Source of the DNA: Moniliophthora roreri
Lineage: Eukaryota; Basidiomycota; Agaricomycetes; Agaricales; Marasmiaceae
Direction: 5' to 3'
Assembly (NCBI GenBank): GCA_001466705.2
Contig: LATX02000232.1
Span: 221,672-285,671, forward strand
DNA: 64,000 nucleotides
In this document: piece by piece, positions 37,490 through 48,509 of the stretch
Layout of the letters: each line of letters begins with the position of its first letter
Numbering within the stretch: position 1 is the stretch's first letter
Notes under the pieces: model-generated
What the model was told of the DNA's origin: nothing
The model's input: the letters and a program-made list of their open reading frames with translations, nothing else
Databases searched by the model: none
Position numbers and translations under genes: made by a program

Positions 37490-38613
37490 TCAAATCTCTC
37501 AGCATAGCCGAGGAACCCGAGGCTATTGGAAAAGGCCGAGGAGTTAGCAGTGTAGAACCAGCTTGTGGTATACACATCCTAGCCTTCTTGTTGAAGCACT
37601 TCCAAGGTTCTCCAAGCGTCTTGCAACTGGTTATCCTTCGACATGTCAATCTTCCAAAGAAGCGATTTGTCGCCCCCATATCTTTCCTCGGCTTTCAATC
37701 TTTTGGTCTCCTCTTCTGCCAAGCGTAGTATCTCCCTTTCCATTCTCCCCAGCGGCAGATGAAGGGGCGGCAGTATAGCCCATGACATTTTCTATCATCC
37801 TCATAGGATCTGCCGGGTAAGCACCAATTTTTCGCGATTTTCCAACGAGTATTGGCCGCTCGGTGTAGTAGAGAGGTATGAACGGATTGCATTAAAGACC
37901 GTACTGTGGAGACGGTTCCAAAACCTTTCGAGAGATAAGAAATTTGGAATTCACGAAGGCATAAGTCATTCAAGGTGCCCAATCATGATCTGGACGTCTC
38001 CGGAAGTGGGGAGAAGCAGAAGGGTGAGCTTCTAACAGCTTGTGCTTCATCGTAGAAACCTATGAATAGACCAAGGACTCTTTGTACATCCTGGATGATT
38101 TTGCGCTTTCCACTCACTGAGAAAGGTCGTTCTCGAGTGTTATCGGGCAGTAGGGCACCAGGCACTTTATTCAAATGTGAAACTCCTTGTATACGAGCTT
38201 TGCGAAATCTGATAGCATGTGAGTTGAGATACTACGGTAATAGTCTCGCTTACCAGATGTCTACAGACACCCTAAAATCGACCCCGTCTGTAGACTTCTG
38301 GGATCCCATCACCCAGGAACAGGGGCATATCTGGACCTTTTCATCGGGCTGAGAAACAGAATATGGTATATATAATATGAAGGTGGTGTTTGAAACCATT
38401 TCAAAACTGAGGGCAGGTGACAGCTTCAAGTTGGTTTGCACTTGTGGATGCGTCAGACAATGGAAATGGATATGCGAGCCTTGAAGGACTGGCTCGGCCG
38501 AGTTGTTGATGAAGATTGACGATATCGACGACTCCAAGTAGATGGGCGGACTCGACTGCAGCGGACTGTGCACTCTGAAGAATAGGCTTCGTGGGAGGCG
38601 TGTTCTCTTCCAT
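37490..38613 (-). pseudogene. Unrecognised, probably broken multi-exon gene
   Basis: From ATG 38613 the first exon reads MEENTPPTKPILQSAQSAAV and on to NQLEA, then an intron (gtcacc to tttctcag) and an exon with CSWVMGSQKSTDGVDFRVSV ending at donor gtaagcg (about 38252). The next plausible exon (KVPGALLPDNTRERPFSVSG, ending at TCA 37983-37985 on the plus strand) joins only through a TGA codon, so either the acceptor is misread or the gene is broken. A further stretch at 37579-37788 carries ILRLAEEETKRLKAEERYGG. The family is unknown. The second exon is duplicated in inverted orientation at 38833-38925. Confidence 0.35.
38222..38332 (-). repeat. Left arm of an inverted duplication (exon-bearing)
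   Basis: Its reverse complement matches 38833-38925 with gaps. Best blocks are acagacaccctaaaa and atcccatcacccaggaac. On the minus strand this arm encodes SWVMGS...FRVSVD and ends in a donor gtaagcgag. Confidence 0.8.
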
Positions 38614-38832
38614 TGAGAGACATAGAGCGGAGAAAACGAGAGTTTATTGGGGTGTAAGTAGTTTAGCTGAAGAAAAGAATGTGAGGAATGAGGGTCGCTC
38701 AATAACAAGAAGAATGACCAGCGCGTTATCGCAAGGGAAAGGGACGACGGACTATCGTACTGAGTTGCTCAGCAAAGAAACAAGAGAGGCCCAGATATGC
38801 GCGACGTGACTACGGCAAGACCCGAACTCAGT

Positions 38833-38925
38833 TACCCCCGTTCCTGGGTGATGGGATCAGACGAGTTCCCTTTTAGGGTGTCTGTGGACGTCTAGTAAGT
38901 GAGATTACTTCTCAACGTGCCTCTG
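38833..38925 (+). repeat. Right arm of the inverted duplication
   Basis: Plus-strand partner of 38222-38332. It reads RSWVMGSDEFPFRVSVDV and ends in gtaagtgag at the same place as the left arm, so the exon border is kept. No complete gene follows it. Confidence 0.78.
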
Positions 38926-39166
38926 TTTCCTGTCAAGTTCCTGTAAAATGATGTTCTATCTCAATCGTTTCAGTCTCTATATGAGATATCGCAGTTGCTA
39001 ATTACAGGATGGCATTCCCATGAATGAAACCGGTGGCATATGGGATTACGCACACGTGATATAATAGGAACGTCATAATGGATACAAGTACAGCACTGTT
39101 ATGCTTCTTCTGATCATCAAGCAAGGCGCTATATTGAAGGCTAGTCGAAATAGTAGGAAGGAGATG

Positions 39167-39799
39167 TCATAGCAATACCACCGTGCCGACCACCCATACT
39201 AACCATCCGGGACCTTTGTCGATCGATATTGCGTGGTTCGAGGTCGTTGGCACCGAAGAAGAGCCGCCTTCACTTCCTGTAGTTATTGGAGGAACGTTGG
39301 AGCCACTTCTTGTACCGGATGTGGAAGGCAGTCCAGGTGCAGTGCTAACTGAGGTTGTGGTAGTCAACGAGCGTGAGCCCGAAGTAGCTGCAGCAGAACC
39401 AGACGCGGAGTCGGTTACTGAGAGACCGTCTATAAAAGGAGATCTTTTAGTTAACTACACAGGTATGCAGAGCAATGAGAACGTTCCTGCACCGCACTGG
39501 ACGGCTTGAGCACCCAACGCAGACTCTCGTTCATCTTCTGTACAGCCTGCTAAGCAAGTGCGAAAGGAATTCTGGAAGGAGGCGGTGGTACATATGCATG
39601 TAAAGTCGGTTCTGTTCTAGCTCATTAGCGTGAAATTATTAACTTTGATAACGAGCACTTGCATGCTAGCACATCCACCGGCTGAGAGGGCCTGTTGGGC
39701 GCATTGAAGAGAACATGGGGTGACACCAGCTGTTGATGTCGGTATCTGTGCCTGAACGAACACCACTAAGCTGGGTAGCAAAATTAAAGCGAGTTTCAT
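39167..39799 (-). CDS. CFEM-domain secreted protein, probably GPI-anchored
   Basis: Three exons: 39659-39799, 39483-39616 and 39167-39443, with introns of 42 and 39 nt; all joins are in frame. A signal peptide (MKLALILLPSLVVFVQA) is followed by a CFEM domain with all eight cysteines in the expected order: CSLQC, GGC, TDFTCIC, RTC, AGC and VQC. The Asp two residues before the CxC is the position that can contact haem iron in this family. A Ser/Thr-rich stalk then leads to a hydrophobic C-terminus (WLVWVVGTVVLL), the pattern of a GPI-anchor signal. CFEM proteins sit in the fungal wall or membrane and serve in haem/iron uptake or surface interaction; which applies here is not visible. Confidence 0.88.
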
Positions 39800-39808
39800 G
39801 GGCTTCAA

Positions 39809-40819
39809 GGTGGACGAAAGGGCGAAAGGAGTCTAGTGACGTCACTTAGTGAAGGGTTTCCACGAGTGCAATTTTCTGGGCGCACCTGTGACTGCATGTG
39901 AGCTTCCGAATTATGGAATATTGTCATTCGTGGGGAATACTAGTCTTCTTGATTGTTTGAGGCTTTTGTGCGGTACTCGAAGAGTTCTCACCTTTGCATA
40001 TGTGCTAGAAATTCCGCGACTGCAGCGCGGGAAGACATGGAATCAGGACTAACTAATTAATGTTTCGTGAGTTGGGGAAGAAAGCGGCGGTTAACGCACC
40101 GAATCCCAAGTCCCAATTATGATCCAGTAGCTCATCCTCCGATTTCCGGATTGCAAGACCTTTCGAAATCACAAGCTGCAGGTTGATTTCAACATAGGTG
40201 GAGTGATAGGCGTCAGATGCTTGATTGGCTGCGAATCAGTGGCGTGAAAGGATTCAGTCCCCCCGAGTCTAGTACAGATGCATATGGCCATGGTGGTTCT
40301 AGGAAGAGTGCAGCGGATAGTGCCGAGATCGGTCTAGACCAAGGGCCTCATGTGACGAGCGCTTCAACGTGGCTAACGTCACCATGACTTGACCACGTCT
40401 GGTATCGATGTCTTTGGAATTTGGGAAAACGATCCGTGCGCTTTGCTTGACTTACTTCAACCATAAATAACTGACTTTCTGGTAACAATATACAGAGACG
40501 TTAATCGTACCGAATGTCGAGGCTTGAAATACCTTTACCTTTGGTCGCGGCAATATCAATCCCATTGTGAGCAGATGGCTGCATTATCGGTGTGACATGA
40601 TCGCGGAGTAGGTCAAATCGTCCATTATCCCTTGGTCCCTGCGTCAACACCCTTTGAAATCCATTCTAGCAAATTTCCCATTGTTGAAGCAGGTATGCAT
40701 GGACGTCCGAGCATCGAGGCTCGGATGAAAGGACCCTGGTCTTTTGAATTGTGCTTCATTGTTATAAGCGGCCTCTCCTTCGATCTCGAGGGTCCCATTT
40801 ATCGACACAGAGCCTCCTC
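39809..40819. other. Intergenic region between divergent genes
   Basis: Bidirectional promoter space between the CFEM gene (minus) and the small Cys/His gene (plus). No further gene is seen. Confidence 0.5.
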
Positions 40820-41217
40820 ATGCCGCCTCCACAACGACCACGTTACTCTTACATCTCGACTCCTCCTACACGACCGCCAAAGATCTTCACAGAGGAAGAA
40901 AATCGTCAGAGAATCAAGGAAGATATATTCGGTATTGCAAACTCCCATTTGGTCGTCTGTTTGGCATGCACGAAGATCGTGCCCTTGATACACAAGGAAC
41001 AGTATTCTCTTAGGCATTGGGAGCTGCATAAGGAGAATTGTGTAGGCGTCGAGAATGCAGTGAAGTATATGGCATTGGGCAATAAGTGGGTGCCTTCTTT
41101 CACATTGATGATCGCGGTGAAGAAGGTATGTAGTTATGGTTGTGCAAAATGGTCAACCTCCTAAAGTTTGTTCATCAGATACTCGAGAAGTTTGAGACAC
41201 CTACCGCGTCATTGTAA
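40820..41217 (+). CDS. Small Cys/His protein, putative zinc-binding
   Basis: Two exons: 40820-41125 (102 codons, phase 0) and 41179-41217, with a 53-nt intron (gtatgt to catcag), giving 114 residues. It begins MPPPQRPRYSYISTPPTRPP and contains VVCLACTKIVPLIHKEQYSL then WELHKENC, a C-x2-C...H-x3-C arrangement typical of small agaricomycete proteins with a single predicted zinc site. No signal peptide is seen. The C-terminus of exon 2 reads ILEKFETPTASL. The role is unknown. Confidence 0.68.
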
Positions 41218-41721
41218 CTGTATAGTCGATCACAAACACGCCATCTTTTTTCTTCATTCATGAGGGGTTCCTGCGGCCCGCAAGGAACTTACCTTGACGC
41301 TCGCTGACAAATTCCCCGCAAATAGATCTTGAAATTCTCGCGCTGTGATCTCAATTGCTGTCAGTCTTTCCGTGCTAAAGCCAAAGCTTTTGTACAACAC
41401 TTTAGTAATTCTAATCACGCATCTCTGTGATGGTTGGCAGACTAACGTCTGGATCCGTGAGTGGGGTCCGTGACTCGTTAGAATATTCGTCGTCGCTAAT
41501 CATCTTTCTGTGGCACAGGACGGCAGCACATCAGTTCTTCATCATTGAGAGCTATGCCTCTATACGTTGCTCGACTACTTTCATGTAACCGAAAACGTTT
41601 TGATATCCGAGAGCGGTGTTGGGCAATACAATATAAAGTAACGCCCCCTAGAGACAAATTGAAGCAGGATCCACTCGCCGCTACCTATCCCTATTCCTCT
41701 CTGGCTTGCGCAATTTCGCAT

Positions 41722-43113
41722 GGCAAATACCACAGGAGTTGACGCTTGTCTTGACGGTGGACTGGATTGGTACTCGACAGCGCTCGAGGAAACGCCATGT
41801 TTGTACTCTCAGTCCTCAATGAAATCGATCACTGACTCAGACTACAGGTCGAACATACGAACGCCTGCGACGGATCTGCAATCCCAACTGTAAGATATAC
41901 GGTTCCCGGTGCGGAAATATTCAATGACTAGAGAAAAATTGATACACAGACAACGTCCCGTTCATGACCATTCCAGCGCCTGGGGATAGCTGTGACGACG
42001 ACCTTGGTGAGCCTTAGACAAATTTCCGAGATCCTCTATCTTATAACAAGTGATTAGGTGATTGCTGTTGCAATAGCATCTCGTTTTCTCTCAGCATGCT
42101 ATGCCTCACGTTTGTGTTCCTGCTTTGGAGTTCCCATGCAGTTCTTTACCTGTCGTCCCCAATAGATGTCAAAAGGGACTTGGAACGAACCAAAATATAA
42201 AAGGCATTAATGCCTGTAAGCACCGTACTAATATTTATGATGCTCATTTTATACAACCGTGAACAGTTCCAGGCTCATATGCAAAATACCTCACCCATGG
42301 GCCGGGATTATGTGGAACACAGGTAAACAAGACGTTCGTAGTACGGATTAACTGGTCTCCAGGTCCAAGATCCGCTTACGCCTTGTGCCCATAGACTGCC
42401 AGATGTCGTTCAGACCGCGGTGTGTAGGCAAGGCATCAAGCTTTACGATGCGTTCTACAATCGAGTATTCTGGGATGACGGATCATGGTATGTCGTTGTA
42501 AATTTCTTACGTTCTCCGCTGGCTGACTCAAGCATGGAATAGGTTCTTGTAAGAACGAAGTGGTCTCTTTCGTGTTTCCGAGTCTTATTTACCCTTTAGC
42601 GAGTGGACAAGTAACTTTCTGTCCCAACAGCAATCGGCATTTGGAGAACAAGCGTACGATGCGGCTTGCTCACCGCCATCTTCCGCCTCATTATCAGCTT
42701 CGGTCTTTTCAGTCCCGTCGTCAACTGATACAGTCTCAATACCCTTGAGCGCCTCCACAGAGCCACAGACCACCTCTATAGTAGGCCAAAGTGACGGTTC
42801 GCGGCTAAGTGTTGGAGCCATTGCTGGAATTGCGGTTGGCGCTGGAATTGTTGGGATTGTTGCTGCCGGAGCAGTCTTCTTTCTCGCATGCCGTAACCGC
42901 CGGTTCAAACGACATAGTGGATCACGCTGGCAGATGTCGCAACCTTTACCTGGCGCGACCCTTCTAGGCGCCTCGCCCACAAGCCAGCCTCGCGACAGCA
43001 TTGCCGTACCGTCAAGTTCAGATGCAGCCACCGTGAATTCATCAGATGGCGGGAGTGATTCGAGATTGCAGAGGTATGGAACGATCAGCATGCCTCCGGC
43101 ATACGACAGATAA
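41722..43113 (+). CDS. Cys-rich ectodomain, single-pass transmembrane protein
   Basis: Exons join in phase to give NTTGVDACLDGGLDWYSTAL, then GRTYERLRRICNPN, VPFMTIPAPGDSCDDDLGDC, CCNSISFSLSMLCLTCQ, then LPDVVQTAVCRQGIKLYDAF, FWDDGSWFFEWTSNFL, a Ser/Thr stalk, a TM helix (AIAGIAVGAGIVGIVAAGAVFFLAC) broken by Gly pairs, and a basic stop (RNRRFKR). The Cys spacing (TC-x-RLRRIC, DCCCN, CLTCQ) is shared by a common family of agaricomycete surface proteins. The tail is Ser-rich and ends PPAYDR. The start is uncertain: ATG 41722 lacks a signal peptide, and acag at 41731-41734 could be the acceptor of an upstream signal-peptide exon. Function is unknown. Confidence 0.75.
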
Positions 43114-43208
43114 GCAAGTAATTACAAGTCTTAGACTCGATGTACTTCAATAGCCTTTCATGATTGACGCTGTGGGTGTTGTAGTTACATTGTCATATTC
43201 TCTTCCCC

Positions 43209-44210
43209 TTATGCATTCTCTTCGGCTACCTCTTTCCAAGTCGGAAATGCATGAACGCTGTTCTGAATAGAATCAATCCACCTGCTGATCTCGGCGTCGG
43301 CCTCAACATCGCAATCTTGAGATGATTCAACTGTGATATCAACGACGTTGTTGATGGCAGTAGTAGTTGGTATGTCAATGCGTTTTAATTGCATTAGAAA
43401 GCACCGAGCTGCCCTTCCGATAGGCTGATCAGAATACTGGGACTTCAAATACTTGCACTTGTAGATCGCGGAATTGTAGGTCGTCATAGCCTTATCGAAC
43501 CTGTATTTATAAATCGCCTTTAAACAATGGATTATCAGCTTTCATCCGAGAATTCAGAATATGGGTTCAACTAACCCATAACATAAACACGTCCTGACGG
43601 CGCTTGAGAAGATTGGCAACAATCTCAGTAGACATGTACATGGTTGAACGAACGAGGTCGTCAATGCCTATCAGATCCCCAAGAGCCAACTTGTAGGGCA
43701 AGATTTGTAACGCATCCCGTGGTCGTTCTTTCTCCCATCGGCTACAGATCGGAGTAAATCCAGGGGACAGACCCGGAGAGTCAAGTCAGGCCCACTCACT
43801 GTAATGCTTGCTTGCACGCAATCAGTGCGAAAAAATTGCCATACTTATCAGCCGCGTCTGCTAGTGCAAGGAGTTGATCAAGCTCAAGTGACGAGATATC
43901 TGGGATATTCTCGTAGTGCGTGAACTTGAGGAGTAGAGTGAGAGTAGCGGCCGACTCGGATAGAGGGACTACTTCCTCAACATGATGCGTCACAGAGCCA
44001 GCGGTGGGAAATGCTCTATTGTAGACTTCGAGATTGTTTGTGTGAGCTCCGAGGCGTTGTCCATCGGATGATTGAAGAATGATATCGACAGCGAGTGGGC
44101 AGTTGTCCAGAGCTAAGGCGAGTTACTAGTTAACCTTTGCGCACAGGCACGGGAAAGCAACTATGCTTACCAGCACAACTAGGCAGCATTCCACCGCTTG
44201 TATCCGTCAT
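43209..44210 (-). CDS. BTB/POZ domain protein
   Basis: ATG at 44210 starts TDTSGGMLPSCA; introns are removed at three places. The BTB core follows: VDIILQSSDGQRLGAHTNNL, NRAFPTAGS, then VVPLSESAATLTLLLKFTHY and LALADAADKYGNFFALIACK. This matches the fungal BTB pattern in which L...L.F.H and ADKY are near-invariant. The C-terminal exon (43209-43487) adds CKYLKSQYSDQPIG and WIDSIQNSVHAFPTW. BTB domains dimerise or bind Cul3; these short fungal members have unknown partners. Stop TAA is at 43211-43209. Confidence 0.85.
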
Positions 44211-44457
44211 GATGGCATGGAACAAAAAAGTAAGTCGTGGGAGTGAATCGTTCCGATGATCGTATTTCCTGATGCGGATATTTATTTCCCATGCCCCTAG
44301 CCCAGCGTCACACCGCTTTGCTAGCTGAGCGAAGATTGTTCGATGGCATACGATATTTCTTGTGAGAAACGAAATACAAACATATACATTGAAGATCTAA
44401 TTCTTTCATTCTTGTGGGTCGTCTCACAACGACCCATCAGACGCAACTCGCCTCGAG

Positions 44458-45725
44458 TCATACCTGCATTGCAAAACCCCCCGAAGTATCAACACCATGC
44501 AAGCTCCTTTCGTGCCTTTGAAGGCTGTCATTCCTCGCGAAACCGCGGCGGCAATATGAACAGAGAAACATGGTTCCATGGATTCTCATGTGATCCCTCA
44601 CATTAGTTCCTCGAACCTGGCACTCGGACCACCGACAGACGAAGGACCGTCTTGCTGCGCAATGCTCTTTCAAAACGTGTTTGATGAGAATACCCACATG
44701 CTCGAGAGAGTATTCGGCATTGCAAGGGGTGTACGGTGAATCGTCCTTGGCTATGTTCCATTGACACTTGGCAATGTTTTCATCGTGCTCTGTCCTGACC
44801 GGAGGTATATATCGTCCAGCCTTGCCGGGCTTTTTCCTCTCTTGGTATTTTTGCTGAGAAGCAGTGCCTATTATGAGAAGTTTGTGCGGTGGCACTGGAG
44901 ACGGGGCCCGGGATCTGTAATTGCTGGGGCCGTCAGCCTGTTTAGGTACGTCATCATTTAAACGCTCCCTGCGCTTGACTATTCGGAAATAAGCAAGATC
45001 TTGCCGTGGTTGTGGGTGAGCCTGCTGAGGATCCCTGAAACCAGCCGAGGGATCAGTTTTTGCAGATTATTGAAATGAATCTGACGCACTCCCACAAGCT
45101 AATGCTCTCAGAGAGCTTGAGATCAAATAAATCCTCCTTGACCTCAGTTACATACTCCATTGAATCATTAATGAGACTTCTGGACCCGACGTTAGACTCG
45201 GAAACAATAGTTGACTGCGAGGCCGTTTCCTCACAGGCACTGTTGGACGTATTCGTCTCCCTGGAACATGACGCATTAAATTGAAGTAGTACAGAAACGA
45301 GTTGATAAACATACTCTGCAGAACTGTTGTCGTCAACGCGGTGTGAATCTTGAGATGGATCCCATTCCGTATTCACTGACACACTTGACTGTCCCAAGGT
45401 GGCTTGGCTTTCTGAATCCATCATAACATCGATAGCAACTTCCGAGTCGACTCTGCAAGGATCAAAACTACGACAACCTTGTAAGCGTGTGTACATACAA
45501 GGAAACTTGGACTTACAGCTCCAACTCCCTCGGATAGAGTTCGAAAGTGCTCGGCATTTTGGACAGTGGAGCTGCTGTGTGTTACCGATATCTGGAAGGA
45601 ATATAGCTCGATGTCCGGGATACGAAAGCGGTGGCAAGGTGCAAAAGGGCTCTCGATATTAAATAACTATGGCTTGCCACAGAATTTCCAAAAGGGTTTG
45701 CACCTGCCACAGATGGTCCACACAT
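44458..45725 (-). CDS. C2H2 zinc-finger protein
   Basis: The C-terminal exon (44458-44895) carries fingers in the order CQW...C...H...H (irregular), FVCRWSECQVRGTNVRDHMR plus IH, and FLCSYCRRGFARNDSLQRHE plus H; it ends GGFAMQV. Upstream exons encode a Ser/Glu-rich linker, and near the N-terminus QLHCPKCRALSNS suggests a further Cys pair. The start is inferred: ATG 45725 (MCGPSVA) joined through an intron (gtgcaaa to tatcgag) to EPFCTLPPLSYPGHRAIF. Without it, the frame begins at no ATG. Such proteins are usually sequence-specific DNA-binding regulators. The target is unknown. Confidence 0.72.
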
Positions 45726-46889
45726 CGACCCTTCAAAGTCATTGTGCACAATATTAGATAAGCAGTGTTGCCTAATGCTTCTATGCTTCTCGACAACCCT
45801 GGTCCTTTCAAGCCCATGGCCCGACTCTGATATAGTTTCTACGCAAAAAGTTGTGGAGACGGATTTTGTGTTGGGGTAAGCGTTACTACAGGAGCTTTCA
45901 CAGCGGCGTGTGCGATATACGATTTCCTCGGATCGCACCTCGTAGACTGACGACACCGAATTATGCCCTTCTTCAATGTCGTTCGGCGTGGTGCAGTATT
46001 CGGGATCGACAGGTTGAGCCGAGGTAAATCACGCATCGGGACCCATAGCGATGAAGCTACCGAGAGGCGCTGAATGGGTATGGCGCTTTGGGAAGCAGTG
46101 GATTGATGTTCCAAAGGACAATAGGGCGTGTAATTATCAACACACCGAGGCCTCGCCGGCCGGCAGGTGCTTCACGAAAATAGCAGACCCAAATAGTCAA
46201 CAATCAGCATCTGCCCAAACATATAATGAGGAGACGTACAGTACCTCGAAGCGATAATCCTACTCACTGGTCCAATAACATTTATGGCCCAATTCAGTAC
46301 AAGTTGCGCGGGAGCACTTGAAAGGGAACCATTCGGGTTATCCAATGCGATCATTGCAGTATCGAGTTGATTCTTCTTAACCTCTCCAACACCCTGGACA
46401 TGAACAGAGTCACCACCCAAACCATCAAGACCAATGCACCAACACCGGACACTTTGTAGAGAGCTCCTCGAAAGTGTGAATTCTGCCCGCATTGCAGAAC
46501 ATGTGCAACGAGGAGGAAGGGGTTCGGAGGTAGGAAGGTGTCTTTGGATGTGAGCCGATGTAGTTGTGCCTTGCCTGAAGGATTGACGAAGCAATACTAT
46601 CGCATGCTACAAACTTTCACTTTCGGTTTGGTATTCGCCTTGCTTTAAAAATGGTTTGGATGGGAAGGTGGGTGAATGGTGACTCGAGCAACATAGCATG
46701 TAATCGTCGGACGGCGGGCGGCTGAAGGCAGATTGGAGGTATGAGATGGTCTGAGAGCTCCCAACGCCGCCAAGGCAAAGACTATGAAAGTTCGGAAGAA
46801 GGTAAGTCACAACTGAGTCTGTGACACGAACTCGTTTCTTGATTCGGCATTTACCGAAGGTAATATCTTGCGGGGGTACAATTAAAAAC
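45726..46889. other. Intergenic region, no recognised gene
   Basis: A minus-strand frame at 46172-46594 stays open for 140 codons but shows no motif; I do not call it. Nothing else stands out. Confidence 0.4.
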
Positions 46890-46991
46890 TGGACGTTCAG
46901 GGGATTGAACCCTGGACCTTATACATATCAGAGTAAACAGCTCCAGGACTGGAGGTGCAAAGCATACGCGCTACCACTGCGCTAAACGCCC
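46890..46991 (-). tRNA. tRNA-Ala(TGC) with intron
   Basis: On the minus strand the acceptor GGGCGTT pairs with AACGTCC plus discriminator A. The D arm GCGCAGTGGTAGCGC, anticodon stem TATGC/GTATA and T arm CAGGG-TTCAATC-CCCTG are present. Anticodon TGC maps to 46957-46959. About 29 nt after position 37 form an intron. The T loop has TTCAATC, an accepted variant. Confidence 0.9.
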
Positions 46992-48509
46992 ATAGTAAAG
47001 GATACGTTTTGATAGTAATACTTACAAGATGTCAGTTGGCCTGAATAGCAAACATGTACAACTGGGGCAGTGTACTGCAGAATAGATACTGTGATCCAGA
47101 AGCCAAACCAGGACGGTGAAAGTCAGTGAGCATGAAAGAAAAAGGTCGAATAACGTGATAACACTCATGAGAAGAATAGGCGACCAGATTATCAAGAGTA
47201 TCGATGCCGCCTCGTCGATAATTGTCGATATGATGGAGTGCGATAGTGCTAAACTTTCGTGGGTTGTACCGTCAAAGAATAGCTGGCAGCATGACTAACC
47301 ACAATTCTAGAGTGTCGCAGAGCTCTCTTATCGACATCGAGCTTTCAAAGTGGAATGGAGACTGTCAAAGGCGGGACTTTGGCGGCCAAGTGGCTAGATA
47401 TCGATCGTATCATTATTTTTCCCCAAGTAGGTGTGCAGACTCGATGCACCGACGGTATCGTTCGTGTATACCTGCTCGCTACTCCGGGCAGCGGGTGGAA
47501 AGTAGTTTTCGGCCTGTATCGTCTGGAATGCGGCAATTGTGAGGTACAACGGAAGGGGATGTGAGATACGTATACACATCGGAAGCTGACCCGGACACTC
47601 GGAACTATATCATGCGTGGATTACTTCGATGGCCCATGAATGTAGACGAGAAAACAGAGGGTTTTGTGCTACATGTATCGATGATGAACCGTGAACGTCA
47701 GAATTTAGCGCCAAGGAAGCTAACTTGGGAACTCACCATTATGAATGACCTGCTACGCTTTATACAATGCTCCGCTTTCGGGTACGAGTCTCTTTGCTTC
47801 GAGCTTCCGTGGTGCAGTGACGTTGGGTTTCAATATACACGCCTCAATGAGAAAGATGGAATGAGAGAGAGACAGCTAGATATTCCAGAGCGCAAAGGAA
47901 AGCACTGACCGCTCGGCTAACCGTACATTGACTGAAAAGGAGGCCAGTAGCCTCATCGCCGTAATCGAAAGGAAGAACCGATAACAGAATCTCCATGTCG
48001 CCTCGAGCTTCAGGACTGAAGTCAAGACCATGTATCCTGGTGTTTTTATGAGAATGGTATCAGCGAAATTGCCGCCTTAAAGCTAACCCTAATTCACTTT
48101 GAAACTGCTTCCAGCTCGCCCGTGCTGCATTGGTATCCGTTCTTGAAGAGTTCCGCCTTGACTGGGAGTGTTGATCTACAAGAGGGGAATGACGGCGAAA
48201 GGGAAGGATGAAACGCCTCGAGACTGCGTCCCATGGTCTGGAATGACGCGTCATCATCGTCATAGCCGATGTGAACGGGTCGGGAGATTTTTTTTATCCA
48301 CGAGAAGCCGCCGGCAAAGATCAAATAAGGGCCTAGACCATGGGCCACAGGGCGCTTCTCTCGACGTTTCCACAAACCATCACAGTCCCACTTCTCACAG
48401 GTCCTTCTCAACCGTTCTCTGACCGCTCTTGTTCCCATATTGCTTGAGCGATCCGTAGCTCCGGGTCACCATTTAAATATCATCGTCAATATGAGCTAAG
48501 TAATCAACC
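46992..48509. other. Intergenic region with unassigned open frames
   Basis: A possible gene around 47116-47908 (plus) has a frame with LRRIGDQ-like and RIIIFPQVGVQT pieces and a second at 47561-47908 (114 codons), but joins are ambiguous. A minus frame at 48094-48438 (114 codons, ATG 48438) could be a gene divergent from the esterase. None carries a known motif. Confidence 0.3.
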
